DNA of 64,000 bases from contig JAPXFQ010000398.1 in NCBI GenBank assembly GCA_028564705.1, positions 1,426,001 through 1,490,000 of the forward strand. Direction: 5' to 3'. The DNA comes from Apricaphanius iberus. Its lineage: Eukaryota; Chordata; Actinopteri; Cyprinodontiformes; Aphaniidae. Positions 23,941 to 37,110 of this stretch are shown here, one piece after another. Below the pieces are notes generated by a model. That model was not told where the DNA came from, ran no database searches, and saw nothing but the letters and a program-made list of their open reading frames with translations. The translations under genes were made by a program, and so were the position numbers. Position 1 is the first letter of the stretch, and each line of letters starts with the position of its first letter.

Positions 23941-25133
23941 TCCTACAAAAAGATGAAACAAACAAAGTAAAAACTGTATGCAGAAACAGTGAACTTATGT
24001 TTATTTAAAGAGAGAGACCTAAGGAGCTGAAATTAGATGCTTGACAATATTGTATTTAGAAATATTATATTCACATTTAAATAAATGAATATTATATTTC
24101 ATCTATAGATGGTAGCAACTGGCAAAATGTAGGTTGTATATATAAAATGACCTTCTTTATTGATTGTTAGGGCACTTATATTATAATTTTAACAATGTTT
24201 GCTTTTAAGGTGTTTAGGATTGCAGCATTCACTAGGTATGTTATTTGCAATGTTATAAAACCGAGAAATATGTAAAAAAGCATAAACAAAAACAAAAACA
24301 ACTAAAAGGCAGGCGTAAACCTAGCTATAAAGACCAAAACAGTAATCACATGCTTGATTTTATTTATTTAAGGAGAACATTTCCATGAGGGTTCATTAAG
24401 GCGGTAGGTCAGGAGAAGCGTTGTCTGAGAACTGATTATTTCATCCCTTTCGACCTCAGCAAGTCTGTCTGTATTTAGGTTTTCTCCCACTAAAATGACA
24501 CTAAAATCCTACATCAAGCCAATTATTCGTTGAAAAGAGAGGAACTTAAAATACTCACATTGGCATTCAAATCTTTACTCATATTGCTCAGAAACACAGA
24601 AAAATCAATTTTGCTGCAGCTAATATTAAAAGAAATTGTTTGTGAGGGTTAACACTTCTGGATAAGGAGTTCTGATATTTTTTGATAATGAGATCCATAG
24701 ACATCAGCAGATGTTTCACTCTGATAAAAGATACATTTTATTTTATTTTTTTAAACTGTACAAAAACAAATTTCTTGACAGATAAACATTCACAAACACC
24801 ACCTACATTTAACACGATTTTTTGCCACTGACTCTTCATCCTCTTATAAAATTACCACCAAAAAGTTATTTTTGCGAGAAAAGCAATCCCTGATGGTGAC
24901 TTAACAGACGCAACATCATAACCCATAGATGGAAATGAGGCATGTCTCCCCAAATAAATCCTAAAAGTGTGCATCAAAATTGTATTTTTAAATTTCTTAT
25001 CAACTTTGAAAACTTATTTTGTTTTATTTCAAACTTTCTTGATCTAAATATATATTTGTGTGAAGAATTTGCTCTTGAATTCCTTTGTTTTTCACATATA
25101 TTTTGTCTTGTCTTACTTTGCCATATCTCTACA

Positions 25134-25550
25134 CACTCCAAAACTATCTGTCTAACCAAGTCCAACAATCGTGTTTCCAGCCAAAACGTATTTTTGATCT
25201 TGTTTTGAGACTTATGTAATAAGCAAGAGCAGAAGATGTCAGATTATTTATTTTATTTAGAGATTATACGTCTTATTTTGAGAATTCTTACCAAATGTAA
25301 TTGTCTTACTGCACTGGCAGATACTAGATTAGTCTAAAACTTCTTATATTAAATGAAATAATCTGCCAGTGCAGTGCAACAATTGCACTTGGTAAGAATT
25401 CTCAAAAGAACACACAGGTTCTCAAAATAAGATTAATAATCCAACCTTCTGCTTTTGCTTAGTATATAGGTCTAAAACAAGATCAAAAATAGTTTTTTTT
25501 TGCTGGAAACCATATATTTAGACTTGATTAGATAGACAGTTTTTGCAGTG
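25134..25550. mobile_element. long-hairpin (foldback) MITE
   Basis: Two arms of about 190 bp are inverted copies around a short spacer near 25,335. Arm words include CTGCACTGGCAGAT against ATCTGCCAGTGCAG, TTGAGAATTCTTACCA against TGGTAAGAATTCTCAA, and TTTTTGATCTTGTTTT against AAAACAAGATCAAAAA. The ends are CACTCCAAAA and TTTTGCAGTG. Similar foldback repeats with CACTGCAAAA ends are common in teleosts. It has no coding capacity. Confidence 0.75.
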
Positions 25551-28500
25551 CACCTTTTGGGATTTGTTCCACTTGTCATGTTCCCTCATCTTCCCGGTCC
25601 CTTTTCTTTCCTCTGTCATCTCTTTCTTAGCTCTCTCAGCCAGAATAATCCTAAAGCTGGAAGGAGCCTCAGAGGCAGTTGTCATGGTTAACTCAACAAA
25701 ACATCACAGCATGTCAAGCAGGGGTGGAGCCAGCTTGAAATTAAACTGGACTGGTGATCATTCCTTTCCTTCCCGCGTCTTACCCATCCCATTCATAATG
25801 CACACCACATAGCTTCGCCAACAGCAAGAACACAGAAGATCTTTCAAAGAGTATTTGCTCTTAATTACAAGGTTCAGCATCAGCAGCTAGGGTTGATGAA
25901 GTCATGCTAGTTGGGGGTTTTATTTAAAAATGAAGAAATACTTTAGGAAAATGAAATGCCTAGAATATCCAATTATTCAAATATTCCATTACAGTTGAAT
26001 CAAATTCAAGTTACCCACAGTTTCAGATTGCGTTTAGATGAGAAAAAAATCAACAGTAGTAGTATAATACTATTAAACACTCTAAGTAGTCTCAAATGCT
26101 ATGGATGTGACAAAGAAAGAGCATTTTACGTGTTTGAGCATTTTGCAGTGTCGAGATGGAGCCAAGGGTGTGTGTGTGTGCGTGTGTCACACATGCCAGC
26201 CAAAGCGCTGTAGAGATTGCTGGAAAATCCATCAAAAAAGGATTTAGACTGGCGGTTAGTAGGGACGGGCAGAGGGTGAGGGGAACAGAGGTGAGCGTGT
26301 TGCCGGACAAAAAGGAGCTGGGGTCGAGTAAATCCGGTTATTTGCCTTGCTTGTCCCACTTGTGGAACTGAGAAACTTTCTTAATCACACGCTTGATTGA
26401 AATGTTACAAACTCTTGCTTTCACATCAGCTCATTGAGAGCTCCTTGTAAGACCTAACTGCTCCAAGATTATAATGGCAACGTATCACCACTATTCGATC
26501 AAGAAAACTGAATGTAATTTAGTAACAAAGGTCACCATTTTCCTGGAAAATATTTTGCCTCAAAACCTAAAATCATCCCATTAAAAGAACAAAAAAGCCT
26601 TTTATTATTTAGATCAACTCTGTGATTGATTGTACCAAGCATGCAACACTCTAACCTCCCACAAAATCACGCCAAAACAGAGAGGCGATCCTTTTTGTAT
26701 CCAATGGCTGAGATGCTGAACTTCCTTCAGAGGGCTTGATATAAAGCAGATGCTGTATAGATGGCACAGGTTTGTCTTACAAATAGTGGGGTAGTTTTTG
26801 TGCTCAAGTCATGCATTTTGCCAACCCTGACCCCAGGGATCAGAGAGGCCCAAAGGACCTGTCTGTCACAGCTAAAGAAGGCGTGGAGCGCCTGGCGCAG
26901 ACCTCTGACATTGATAAAACTGAGAGTCAGAGTTCATGTAGAGAGGTTCACACACACACACACACACACACACACATAAAAAAAACACAATTTCACATCA
27001 GCAAAAATATATGGATGCAGTTTCTGTGCTGCCACAATTAGCCGATGCAGGTTTTGTTTGATCGGTTTACATAAGAAGTACTTACTGAGATCTCATTTTG
27101 ATAACTTCAGACTGTTGTTGTATTAAAAATGTCCGTTAAAAGGGGAAAAAAACATCACTCCAGTCAAAGCTGCAAGTCTGTTGCGTTTTGCGGAAATTTT
27201 TGAACTTTCTTCCATATAAAAAATAGCTCAAGCTCAGACAGATTGGAAAGACTGTCTATAAACAACTGTTTCCAAGCCTTGCTACAGATTCTAAATCAGA
27301 ATTACCACTGGAGATTTACTGGAAGATTCTAATATATTATCTAAATTGTGCCAACACAGACTTTACTCACAGTAAAGAGACCTTTTGGCTGGAAGGTGAA
27401 CCCCCACCCTAATCTCAAGCATTTTACAGTCTCTAACATCTTCTTCCAGAACTGCCCCGTTTTGAGCTCCAGTCACAATTCCCATTACCTCTGTAAGGCT
27501 TGCTTGGCACTGTTTAGAAATAGCATCCTCACGCCATGAACACACCATCCCTTACATTCACCATGGTGTTGGCAAACAATTTATTTATCCTGTCCTCAAC
27601 CAACTGACCTCTCCTTATTATATGTAAATAGGAAGCTTTGTATAAATGTGAGGCTTTGTAGGCTTTTTTGTTCACCACATACACTTTAAACTGCAAGCCA
27701 TAAAACACTCTGAAAAAAACACATTTAAAAAAAGAAGAACATGAAACAGGTCCTTGTTTTATTCTACAAGTCTGTAATACATTGGAGCAGTTTTGGGGGT
27801 TCAATACTTCACCACAGGAGACATTTAGGAGCCAGGGATCAAACCACCAACCCTGTGATTGCAGGAAAACATGTTCTACCTCCTAAGCAACATTACTTTA
27901 TTTTCTGGAACTGAACTGTGTCCACGGAGTATCGTTTTCCTACTATATATAGAAAACCATTGTATTTCTCAATGTAGCGTTGCCAAATGTACTCTTAGTA
28001 GCTGAAGGCAAATGTAGAAATATTCTTGGGTTTGGAAACAATAACAATAAGATATTCACTCAAGTTTGCCAAATAAATCTGAAGATTCTAAGCTGTTCCC
28101 TTACAACAATACATTAGATTGTTAAGCTTTAGCCTTTAACATGTATGTGACATTTAATTGTCCAGCTGAAAATCTTCTTTTTCTTTTCAAAATCTAGCCA
28201 TTTTAAAATGTTAAGTTCTTTTAGAAAGGTTTAACTGTCAATCATATAGGTAATTGAGACAGTGGAGACAATACAAACAGAAGGGGAATCAACCAAGAGT
28301 GGATATGTGTAATTTGAGATAATAATGCCCAAACCACAAAAAGCAATGTTTGCTTCAGCTAGTTTTCAACAAGGGACAGTTCTCACAGCACAGCATGACA
28401 AAGGAAATAGCTATCCAGAGAAAGACGAATGACTTTCAAACAACTAAATCTGAAAAGGGTACTGAGCTACACAGGTAACAGTTTATGCATTGAATGGATT

Positions 28501-28560
28501 TTAATAACTTTATTGTACCTTTGGTATGCTGTGCTCCATGAAAAATGCAAGTACTGCATT
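25551..28560. other. adgrv1 leader intron, segment without a recognised element
   Basis: Mixed composition, with blocks of balanced base content at 25,560-25,830 and 26,150-26,370, and a CA microsatellite at 26,949. No protein family is recognised in any frame. Confidence 0.4.
26949..26976 (+). repeat. (CA)n microsatellite
   Basis: Fourteen CA units in the large adgrv1 leader intron. Confidence 0.95.
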
Positions 28561-28717
28561 AAGATACATAGTGTTGTCAAAAGACCCGGTACTTCGGTAC
28601 CGAGTCGAACTAAAAAAGTGCAAGTGTCTGCGTGGCTTTGTGTGCTTTGGACGTCGCAATCTTTGACACTTTTGCTGCTTTCAAAGCTTCAAAGCACCAA
28701 AAGCTATTAATGCATAA

Positions 28718-29514
28718 TGGTGCATTCAGACCAAGGGCTTTTTCAGCGTCAGGCAAAGCTCACAAAGCATCTAGTTCGGCGCTTCTATGTTGAACTTGCA
28801 AAGTCTGCCACTTCTGAGCAAAAAAGAGCGCACGGGCGGGGCTTCTTCTGTTGCTGGACATTCTGAACTATGGCGGATAGTATTGAGAGTGCTAAATAAA
28901 GCTAGACAATGTCGACTTCGGCAACATCAGCGCCGTTTGTGGATACACCCTATTCTACGGATGCGTTCTGAGTTTGGGGAGTTTAACCATTTTCTCCAGG
29001 AGCTACGTATGGATGAGGTTCGCTTTCAGCGGTACTTCCGTCTGTCTCACGCCCAGTTTGACGACCTCCTGGGTCGCATCGGAGCTTGAATCGCCTATCA
29101 GGACACCAACTACAGGCGCTCTATTCCTCCCGAAGAGCGCCTGTGCATCTCTCTTCGGTAAGTGTTATTTATGATTTTTAAATCTGTGTTTTCTAGACTT
29201 AAAATGTAGCTTTGTCCTGCTCCCGCTACATTCAAAATACGACTAGTGACATCAGTACATTTATAAGCTCTGATTGGTTAACGCGCCGCTTCAGGGCCGT
29301 CAGCACCATCAAAAGTTCAACTAGCTGAACTTCTGCGTTGCTGGCTTTATGAGCTTTGAAGCATGAAAAGCAAGAAAAGCTTGAAAAGTTGACGGAGCCA
29401 AAGCTCACAAAGTGCCACAGAGACCGTGACGCTCCTCCAACGGCCTCCGCCTTAGACTTAACATGTAATGTTGACGTTGCTGACGCTGACAAAGCCATTG
29501 GTGTGAATGCAGCT
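28718..29514 (+). mobile_element. PIF/Harbinger element, internally deleted
   Basis: Flanked by TAA on both sides (28,715-28,717 and 29,515-29,517), the 3-bp target typical of PIF/Harbinger. Ends TGGTGCATTCAGACC and, inward from the right, AGCTGCATTCACACC; the similarity continues to TCAGCGTCA. Inside is the first exon of a HARBI1-like transposase (next entry). The catalytic part is missing. Confidence 0.8.
28912..29161 (+). pseudogene. HARBI1-like transposase N-terminal fragment
   Basis: The plus-strand frame reads RRLWIHPILRMRSEFGEFNH, FLQELRMDEVRFQRYFRLS, FDDLLGRIGA, then a TGA where the family has arginine, then IAYQDTNYRRSIPPEERLCI. It ends at a GTAAGT matching a splice donor. The start is approximate. 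The DDE catalytic domain is absent, so it is non-functional. Confidence 0.8.
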
Positions 29515-31424
29515 TAAGTTAAGATAGCTGAACTTTCAGCGCTGTCTCCTGAGCGTCAACCAATCAGAGCGTCTCACTGTAGTGACGTCTCTCAATGTCA
29601 TTGTTGTCTGGCCAGATCCGCCACAGTTTAATCAGGCAGAGAAAGGCCTGCCCACACGCTTTGCAAGCTGCAATGTTTAAAAGATACAGGCTTCAAACTA
29701 GTGACTTTCTGAGTGTTTTTTGACCATACTTTGATTTGGTACAGAAATTGGTACCAAGAACTGTGTACTTTCACTGGTATTAGTACCGAGTACTGAAATT
29801 TTGGTACTGTGACAATACTAGAGATACAGTACATATTGCATATTCCAGATATCTACCAATGAAATTGCCTGCATCCAGAATCAGCTTACTTTCTGCTTCA
29901 CTGAAACCCATTCAATAAATGGCCAGCAAAGTAAAAATCTGATCTTATTTTAAGATCAGCGAATGCCACCAGGTTGCACGAGCAACACTCATCTTTGTGG
30001 ATGTCATTACTGAGGGAAGAAGAATCAAACATACTTATTTTTAGTTTGCGCAGCAACTTTTTCTTTTCTTCTGAGGCATACTATCACAAACGAGGTCTAA
30101 AGGTGCCTCCAATAGTTATAATTATTATAATTGTTATAATTGTTATTAATGAATGATCAGGACAGAAATGTCTCTGAAGGGTGGTGTACATTTACCATAA
30201 AAGACTAAATGATTTAAGAATTTAAAACAGGAGAGTACATTTGACCTTTCAAAAATTACAATTTGGAATGTCTCTTATAGAAAAAGAAATGTGTGATATA
30301 GTGAATTTCTGTAATTTGAAAAAAAAAATCAAAACATCAACAATATGTAATCTCGTAAAGAATTACAATAAATATTGTTTCCTTCTTTGGTTTGAATTTA
30401 TTTGTAAAAATTCCTTGGTCTTGAGGGGTTTGTAGATTCTCTGTGACACAAAAAGAGACATCGCCGTAACTTCATGCTTTACAGAATACAGATTTTATTC
30501 TTGAAAAAAGAAAGATAATCCAAAGATTTATTAAACATTCTTTTTTTTGTTAGTTATTTAAGAAGAGTAAATTGATCCAAACTGGAATTCACAGCTCAAT
30601 TTTACAAATTAATTACCAATGTCCAATATACAGTATCTGATTAATGCAGTTATAGCTAATACTTAGCGGTAATCTTAAAGGGACCACAAAATCTCGACAG
30701 TGACAACCCTAATGCAAAGTGTTAAAGTTGCATTTATTTAACTGCAAGAAGGTTTACCGTAACAACATGAGAAATGTTACTCCCTTTGCCTGATCATTAT
30801 CTTATACTTTATCAGCACATATTCCTCCATGTCATACCCATTTTCAACCTCACACTTCTCTCAGTATGTAATATATTACACAACTTGGAAGCAGACTGCT
30901 TCATTTTTACCTCCAAGATGCTTCATCTCACTTTTCCAGGTAAGTCTAAGATCTGAAGCACTTTGACCCTTTCACCTGTCAGCTCCTCTTAAAGCAACAC
31001 GCTGGTGTCAGGAGCCTGGTTCACAAAAACCTTTCACATCAGATCCCTTGCAGACACCTCGCACACACACAGAGAACCACCGATCTAATGGATATCCCTA
31101 TCAGAGCTGCTGAGAAGGTGTCTGGTTGCAGAGCTGGTTCTCGGGTCAGTGCTTACCTCTGATACCTCTAGGGTTTCCTGACGGTGGCCTATGTGTTGTA
31201 ATCTTTTGCATGAATTATTCAGGGCAGGCTGAGGACTTCACCATCAGAGAATGGTAGTAAGCGTGACAGTGGAAGATTCAGATGCCATGTGCTGACTACA
31301 GCAAGAGGTTAAGATAACTGACTACTAAATGGAGCGATATTACTGAATAAAAAAGGTTTGATTTTTTTATTTTCATCAACCCTGACTACAGGTTCTGTTA
31401 TGCAGCTTATCCATGACAAATATA

Positions 31425-32130
31425 AAGTGGGGATAACAAGTATTTCACTGCTGATTTTTGAAGTTTTCCCACTTACAAAGCATATAGAGGTCTGTAATTT
31501 GTATCAAAAGTACTCTTCAACTGTGAGAGACAGAATATAAAACAAAAATGCAGAAAATCACAGTGGATGAGGAGAGATCTTGCATGGCGCTCCAGACCGA
31601 GGAAGATTGCGCATCATCTTGAAATTCTTCCATTTTCTAATTATTGCACCAACAGTCGTTGCGTCCTCACCAAGCTGCCTATTGTCCTGTAGCCCATCCC
31701 AGCCTTGTGCAGGTCTACAATTTTGATGTAGATGATGCTGATGCCCTTGCACAGTTCTCTGATGGAGAGGTTGGAGTTTGTGGACAGCTGTCTTTTATAC
31801 AGGTAACAAGTCCAAACAGGTGCAGTTAATACAGGTAATGAGTGGAGAACAGGAGGGGCTTCCTAAAGAAGAACTAAAAGGTCTGTGGGAGCCTAAATTC
31901 TTATTGGTTGATAGGCAATCAAATACTTTTGTCGTGCAATAAAATGGAAATTAATTATTTAAAAAATATCCAATTAGATTTTCCGCATTTTCCTTTTAGA
32001 TTCTATACCTCACAAAACAAGAGTAACTTTGATAACAATTACAGACCTCTACATTGTTTGATTGCTTTTGCTTTGTAAGTGGTAAAACTTCAAAAATCAG
32101 CAGTGTATCAAGTACTTGTTCTCCCCACTT
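31425..32130 (-). mobile_element. Tc1-like deletion derivative with TA target site
   Basis: TA flanks at 31,423 and 32,131. Terminal inverted repeats of about 90 bp start AAGTGGGGATAACAAGTA and, from the right, AAGTGGGGAGAACAAGTA; they share CACTTACAAAGC-type words and CAGACCTCTA. A minus-strand frame at about 31,560-31,750 keeps part of a helix-turn-helix region ([20 protein letters not shown]). The catalytic domain is lost. About 700 bp. Confidence 0.8.
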
Positions 32131-32950
32131 TAAGCATTTATAAACCTAAGCAAATTAAGCAAATATATTGCTTTTCTGTGATATTTTACCAAAAACTTAC
32201 AAACTTTGAAAGTAGAAAGCAATACTATTACTTCCTTTTTGGTCAAGGGTGTGTGGAATCACAGTCTGCAGGGTTTTTAATCAAGGGCTTTCCTATGATG
32301 CGGTGTACCAACCCTGAGGCTTCCCTGTTCCTGAGACGCCCATGGTGAAGAGTATGTGGTTATATCTGACAGTCACTTGCACAAAATGCACACACAATAC
32401 ATACACACAGATCCATGTACACACAAAAGTTATCTCCTGACTGTCTAATACTGGTACGCTGGCTGTGGAATCTCATTCATCAATCTTACAGCTCGACTCA
32501 GTGAAGTGGAGTCAGTCTACCCACAAGGAGAAAGACTCTGTCATTAAAACTGACTACTATAACAGAGGTTCTTGGACTTACGGGTCTCTTCTCTGTACAT
32601 ATTCACACGGTTTGCACAATCAGACAAAATAACTTACCCTGCAACAAGGAAATGTATCAAAATAAGAGTGGCACATACAGAGAGACTGTAAAAAAAAATT
32701 GCATAAAGACCAAATAAAGTATGAGGTAAAAATATTCAAAGCTCTTGAACTTTTCATTGTATTTTATTGATAGTTTAAATGATAAAGCAACACATAAGAG
32801 GTGCATTATAATGAAATGGAAAGAAAATTATATATCTTTATATTTTATTCATACACAAAACTTGAACAATTAGGATTCCTTTTGGCTTGACTCCCTTAAC
32901 TTTACATAAAACCCTGTGCAACAAATTTCCTTCAATAGTCACTTAATCAG

Positions 32951-33316
32951 GGCTGCACGGTGGCGCAGTGGTTAGCGCTGTTGCCTTGCAGCAAGAAGGT
33001 CGTGGGTTCGTATCCCGGCCCAGGGTCTTTCTGCATGGAGTTTGCATGTTCTCCCCGTGTATGCGTGGGTTCTCTCTGGGTACTCCGGCTTCCTCCCACA
33101 GTCCAAAAACATGCATGATAGGTGAATTGATCACTCTAAATTGTCCCTAGGAATGAATGTGAGTGTGAATGGTTGTCTGTCTCTCTGTGTTGGCCCTGCA
33201 ACAGACTGGCGTCCTGTTCAGAGTGTACCCTGCCTAACGCCTGATAATTGCTGGGATAGGCTCCAGCTGCCCCGTGACCCTCAATTGGATAAGCGGTTAA
33301 GAAGATGGATGGATGG
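32951..33316 (+). mobile_element. tRNA-derived SINE with intact pol III boxes and 16-bp target duplication
   Basis: A-box TGGCGCAGTGG at 32,961-32,971 and B-box GGTTCGTATCC at 33,005-33,015 fit the RNA polymerase III internal promoter. A longer tRNA-unrelated body follows, with TCTCCCCGTG and CCTCCCACAGTCC words common in teleost genomes. The tail is a GGAT-type repeat. ATAGTCACTTAATCAG is repeated exactly at 32,935-32,950 and 33,317-33,332, so target-primed insertion is clear and fairly recent. Confidence 0.85.
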
Positions 33317-33919
33317 ATAGTCACTTAATCAGTAAATATGAGCCACTTGTGTGCAACTGACACACAAGTGGTAGGTACTTCCAAACTGAAGCATTAGGCC
33401 TTACAAACAGATCAGTAATCAGAGAAGCAGCCAAGAAACACAGAGCTAAATCTGAAGGGGCTACTGAGATCCACAACTAGTCAAGGAAAATCTTTAAACA
33501 AGACAGCTACCTGCTGTGCAGCCCAAAAGTGTGGAGGAAGGACTGCTATCGTTTTAAGCTTCCACAAGATGTAAACCGAAACAGAAAACATGTGGAATAG
33601 GGTCCCTTGATAAGGTGAATGCTAAAATTTCAGGGCTACATGCAAAACTGTAGCATTTGGTTAGAAACTATGACTGCAATTACCCTCAACACGCTATCCC
33701 CACCGTGAAAGATACCGGTGGCACCATCATGCTGTCAGGATGCTTTTCTTCAGCGAGGACAGACAATCTGGTCTGAGTTAATGTGAAGATGGATAAAACT
33801 AAATAAAGGAAAATCTTGGAATCTTGAATCTGCCACAGATGGTAAACTCTGATGGCGGTTGGCTTTCCAGCATGCACTTGACTCAAAAAATCTTTCCTAT
33901 AATGGAATAGTTGAAATTT

Positions 33920-34983
33920 GGGCTGTCAAATGATAAATAAATAAAATTACTCTGATTAATTACAGGGTAGTTGTGAATTAAACAAGATTCATCATGATTA
34001 ATTAAAAAAATATTATTTTATTATTTTTATAAATAAAAAAAACTATATTCCCAGTGTAAAAGGACAAATCATGACATAGCTCTTCTTAACAATGAAATAA
34101 AGGATAGCTCAATAGAATTTTTGTTAAAACTCCAGAATCACATTCACACTTGGCCCTTTTAACCTATGGGCAAAAAAAACGGCTAACATTTTCTCTATGT
34201 AAAGTTGACAGTTTCTTATTAATGTTGGACAACCCTGAGCAACCTCTTAATGGGACTATCCTACAACAACAGTCACTTCAGTTAGAGGCTTCAACAGTTT
34301 TGAAAACTGTTACTGTAGTGGAGGAAATGCTGAGTTATCTATTGAGGTACTTCTTCAGGGTGAGATCACTCTATTCACTCTGGGAGTACCTGCCAGAGGT
34401 CAAATAAAGGCCATTCAGAGTATGAGAAGATAGTGGCCGGAGAAAAGAGTGTTATATTTCTTCTGTTCATTATTATTTCCACACAGCTGCTGACGCAGGT
34501 TTGGATGGTATACATGTGAGGAGGGAAATTAATGTATGTGTGGTCTCGGATAAAAGAAAGAACAAATACAACTAAGGTAAGGCTAACCAAAACATATGAA
34601 TATACATAACATTTGGATATCACCAGTTTGTGTTAAACATCACATAAATCAAATGTAATATAGACTTAGTAATCAAATGTCACAATTTACCATTTCCCCA
34701 TAAGTCAACACTCAGCAGATAAAACGCTCTGGTTTATCAATGTTAACATGAAGAATTAATGCTCTTATTGTGAAGGTCTACGCAGCTACTTCTGCTAATG
34801 AATTAGCACTAACGTGCTGCTGCACAACAATCTGCAGTTTGGCTCATCAGGAGGGAGAACTGATGTGGTGCGTGATGAGATAAACACGGCAGTATTCACT
34901 GCATGTGTAAATTCCATAAAAAAATCAATCCAGTTAATTCTAAAAATTAATCAACCCACATTAACGCGTTAATTTGGACAGCC
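33920..34983. mobile_element. hAT-like MITE inserted in the Tc1 relic
   Basis: Ends GGGCTGTCAAATGATAAA and, inward from the right, GGGCTGTCCAAATTAACGC, both followed by GATTAATT words. No clear 8-bp duplication, and no transposase. Fragments with the same TGACAGCCC end occur at about 40,270-40,318. Confidence 0.5.
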
Positions 34984-36091
34984 CTGGTTTAGATCAAAGC
35001 ATATTTATGTGCCAGTTCACAAACCATGCCTAAATTAAGGTGATAATCTATGGCAAGACTTGAAAACAGGCTAATACAGAACGTCTCCAACCAATCTACC
35101 CAAATTGGAGATATGTTGCAGTTTCGGTTTTAAGATGTGTACGGCAAGTAAAAAACAAATCTCTTAACTCTTGAATTTGTAGAGGTATTAAAATTAGGGG
35201 GGGTAACTAGTACAAATTCAGGCTGAACATTGGATGTTTTTTATTTCATGATTTTGATGCATTTTTTACACATACAAAATCCCAATAAAATACATTGAAA
35301 TTGGATTTGGTTGTTGGATTGTGATTGAATGCTAAAAGGGTATAAATACTTTTGGAAGTCACTGTAAATGGTAAGCCAGTTTTAAGGAGCACGTATAAGG
35401 GCGCCGTAAAGGGGTGTAAGGTTAGGACGATTCTAAGGGCCCAGGCTGAGGAAGGGCCCAGAGGAGCAGACCCCTTATTTCTTTTCTTATTTCATTTCTC
35501 TTTTTATTACATACGTTATATGGGCTAGGGCCCCTCATGTACTCAGTGTGTATTTTGTCTGTTTTGACCATAGATATATAAATAATGGATTTGCTGTTTC
35601 AGTCACACTCCTCCCCCTCACAATGGTTCATTCCACCGCTGTCCGAGCTACACTCGCTACTGTAGCGTCTCTTGCTTATTGCAATTTCTATGATGCAGCG
35701 CAGACAGTTACACACGCATTTATGTCATCATGGGTCAGGGCATCAAAAAAGGAGAGAAAAGAAGGAAAGTGGAGACAGAACAGTTTTTCAAAAAGAAAGG
35801 TAGCTTGCTCTATTCCTCTATTTCAAAACGTTCAGACTTAACTTATTTTTGATGCTACATGACATGCTTTTATCTAGCGATCTTAGTAAAATAATTGCTG
35901 AATTATGATTTACATTCAACAATATTAACATCTCTGCTGTCTCTGGGTTATCATGTCTCATAGACACAGATTCACATGCCACTGCACACCCACTTCCTCC
36001 TTCCCCCAGGGACCCCGTCCCCATCTCAGCCGAACAAGGTGAGCCTGAGCGTGAAAAATTCTGAAGATTGAGCCTCTAAACACGTCTTATC

Positions 36092-37028
36092 AAGGAGCGG
36101 AGTTAGGGGGTGGCTACTTGGGCTTGAGCACCAGATGTTTTCTGAGAAGCCCCTAATCTGGATTTTACTTTTTTAAAGAGGAAAAAAGCTTCTTGAAAAT
36201 AAGTTGCAGTACCAGAGTCCACCAGAGGGGCAGCAGCTACGTAAAGTAGCCTTTGTAGAGCCTCTCTGAGCCCCCTGAAGAAGAAAGGAGATAGGAGAGA
36301 AGAGGATACTGCAGCATAAACACGGAGAAGACTGTAGCTTTGGATATCAGGAACATTTTTAGACAAAAAGTACAGATTGACAACAGCAGATGTGATGAAA
36401 CGGATCATTTTTCAGGTTTGCGAATCTTATTTTAAAAGTGTTTGATTGTTAAATGTCAATTTACTGTAAGTTTTGGTAGAGAAAATATTTCATAAGAAAC
36501 ATATGGGAAGAATATAAAAATAATTATGATAATCATGAAAAATAAGTAAATATCACAAAGCCAGATGTTCTCTAGATTATTGAGAAACAACTGAAAAAGG
36601 CTAAAGTAGAATTCCAGTAAGTGAATAAAACCAGTCAAATGTTGAAAATGGGCTATTAAATATATATATAACATTGTCTGTTGCACTTTTTCATCAGTTT
36701 GGCCAACAGAGACAGAGAATCCGGTCATAAAAATGTTTTACTCTTTAGTTTTAAACTATTAAAGAGTATAGTCTGTAGCCTCTATTTAATTTTTAATTTA
36801 TTTCAATACACATTCCGAACGAGTTCAGATTGATATCTGCTTGAGATCACACATTATCTGCTCTTAATGGTATTCCCTGACCCAGTAATCTGAGGTGACT
36901 TCAATCAACAGCTGACTATGATGCTGTTAATAGTTAAAATTGCTTATCGAATGTTGTTTAGCTTATTTAAAGCATAGTAGTCCATTCTCTTTCAACTGCA
37001 TTAAGGGCCCTAGAATTGAAAACTGAGA

Positions 37029-37110
<82 letters not shown>

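Larger units (their letters stand above)
28569..29820. mobile_element. hAT-like non-autonomous element interrupted by a Harbinger element
   Basis: Inverted ends TAGTGTTGTCAAAAG and, read inward from the right, TAGTATTGTCACAGTACC, with repeated GGTAC words inside. It is flanked by an 8-bp duplication differing at one base: AAGATACA (28,561-28,568) and GAGATACA (29,821-29,828). The 8-bp target site and TIR form fit hAT. Without the inserted 797-bp element it is about 450 bp with no transposase. Confidence 0.7.
32685..35370. mobile_element. old Tc1-like relic, split by a SINE and a hAT-like MITE
   Basis: Terminal-type sequence near 32,690-32,900, a GGTATAAATACTTTTGGAAG end near 35,340-35,368, and transposase-like debris at 33,480-33,880 (a GGTGGCACCATCATGCTG block). 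The piece is cut at 32,951 and about 33,920 by younger insertions. Outer boundaries are approximate. Confidence 0.5.

Noticed and set aside
23941..23961. Longer adgrv1 N-terminus (MFHLFVG before MLTV)
   Set aside because: That stretch is the pyrimidine tract and acceptor (CTTTTTGTAG) of intron 1, so it is not in the mRNA.
32951..33030. tRNA gene, because perfect A and B boxes are present
   Set aside because: It is the head of a SINE with a long non-tRNA body and a 16-bp target duplication; no full tRNA cloverleaf is evident.
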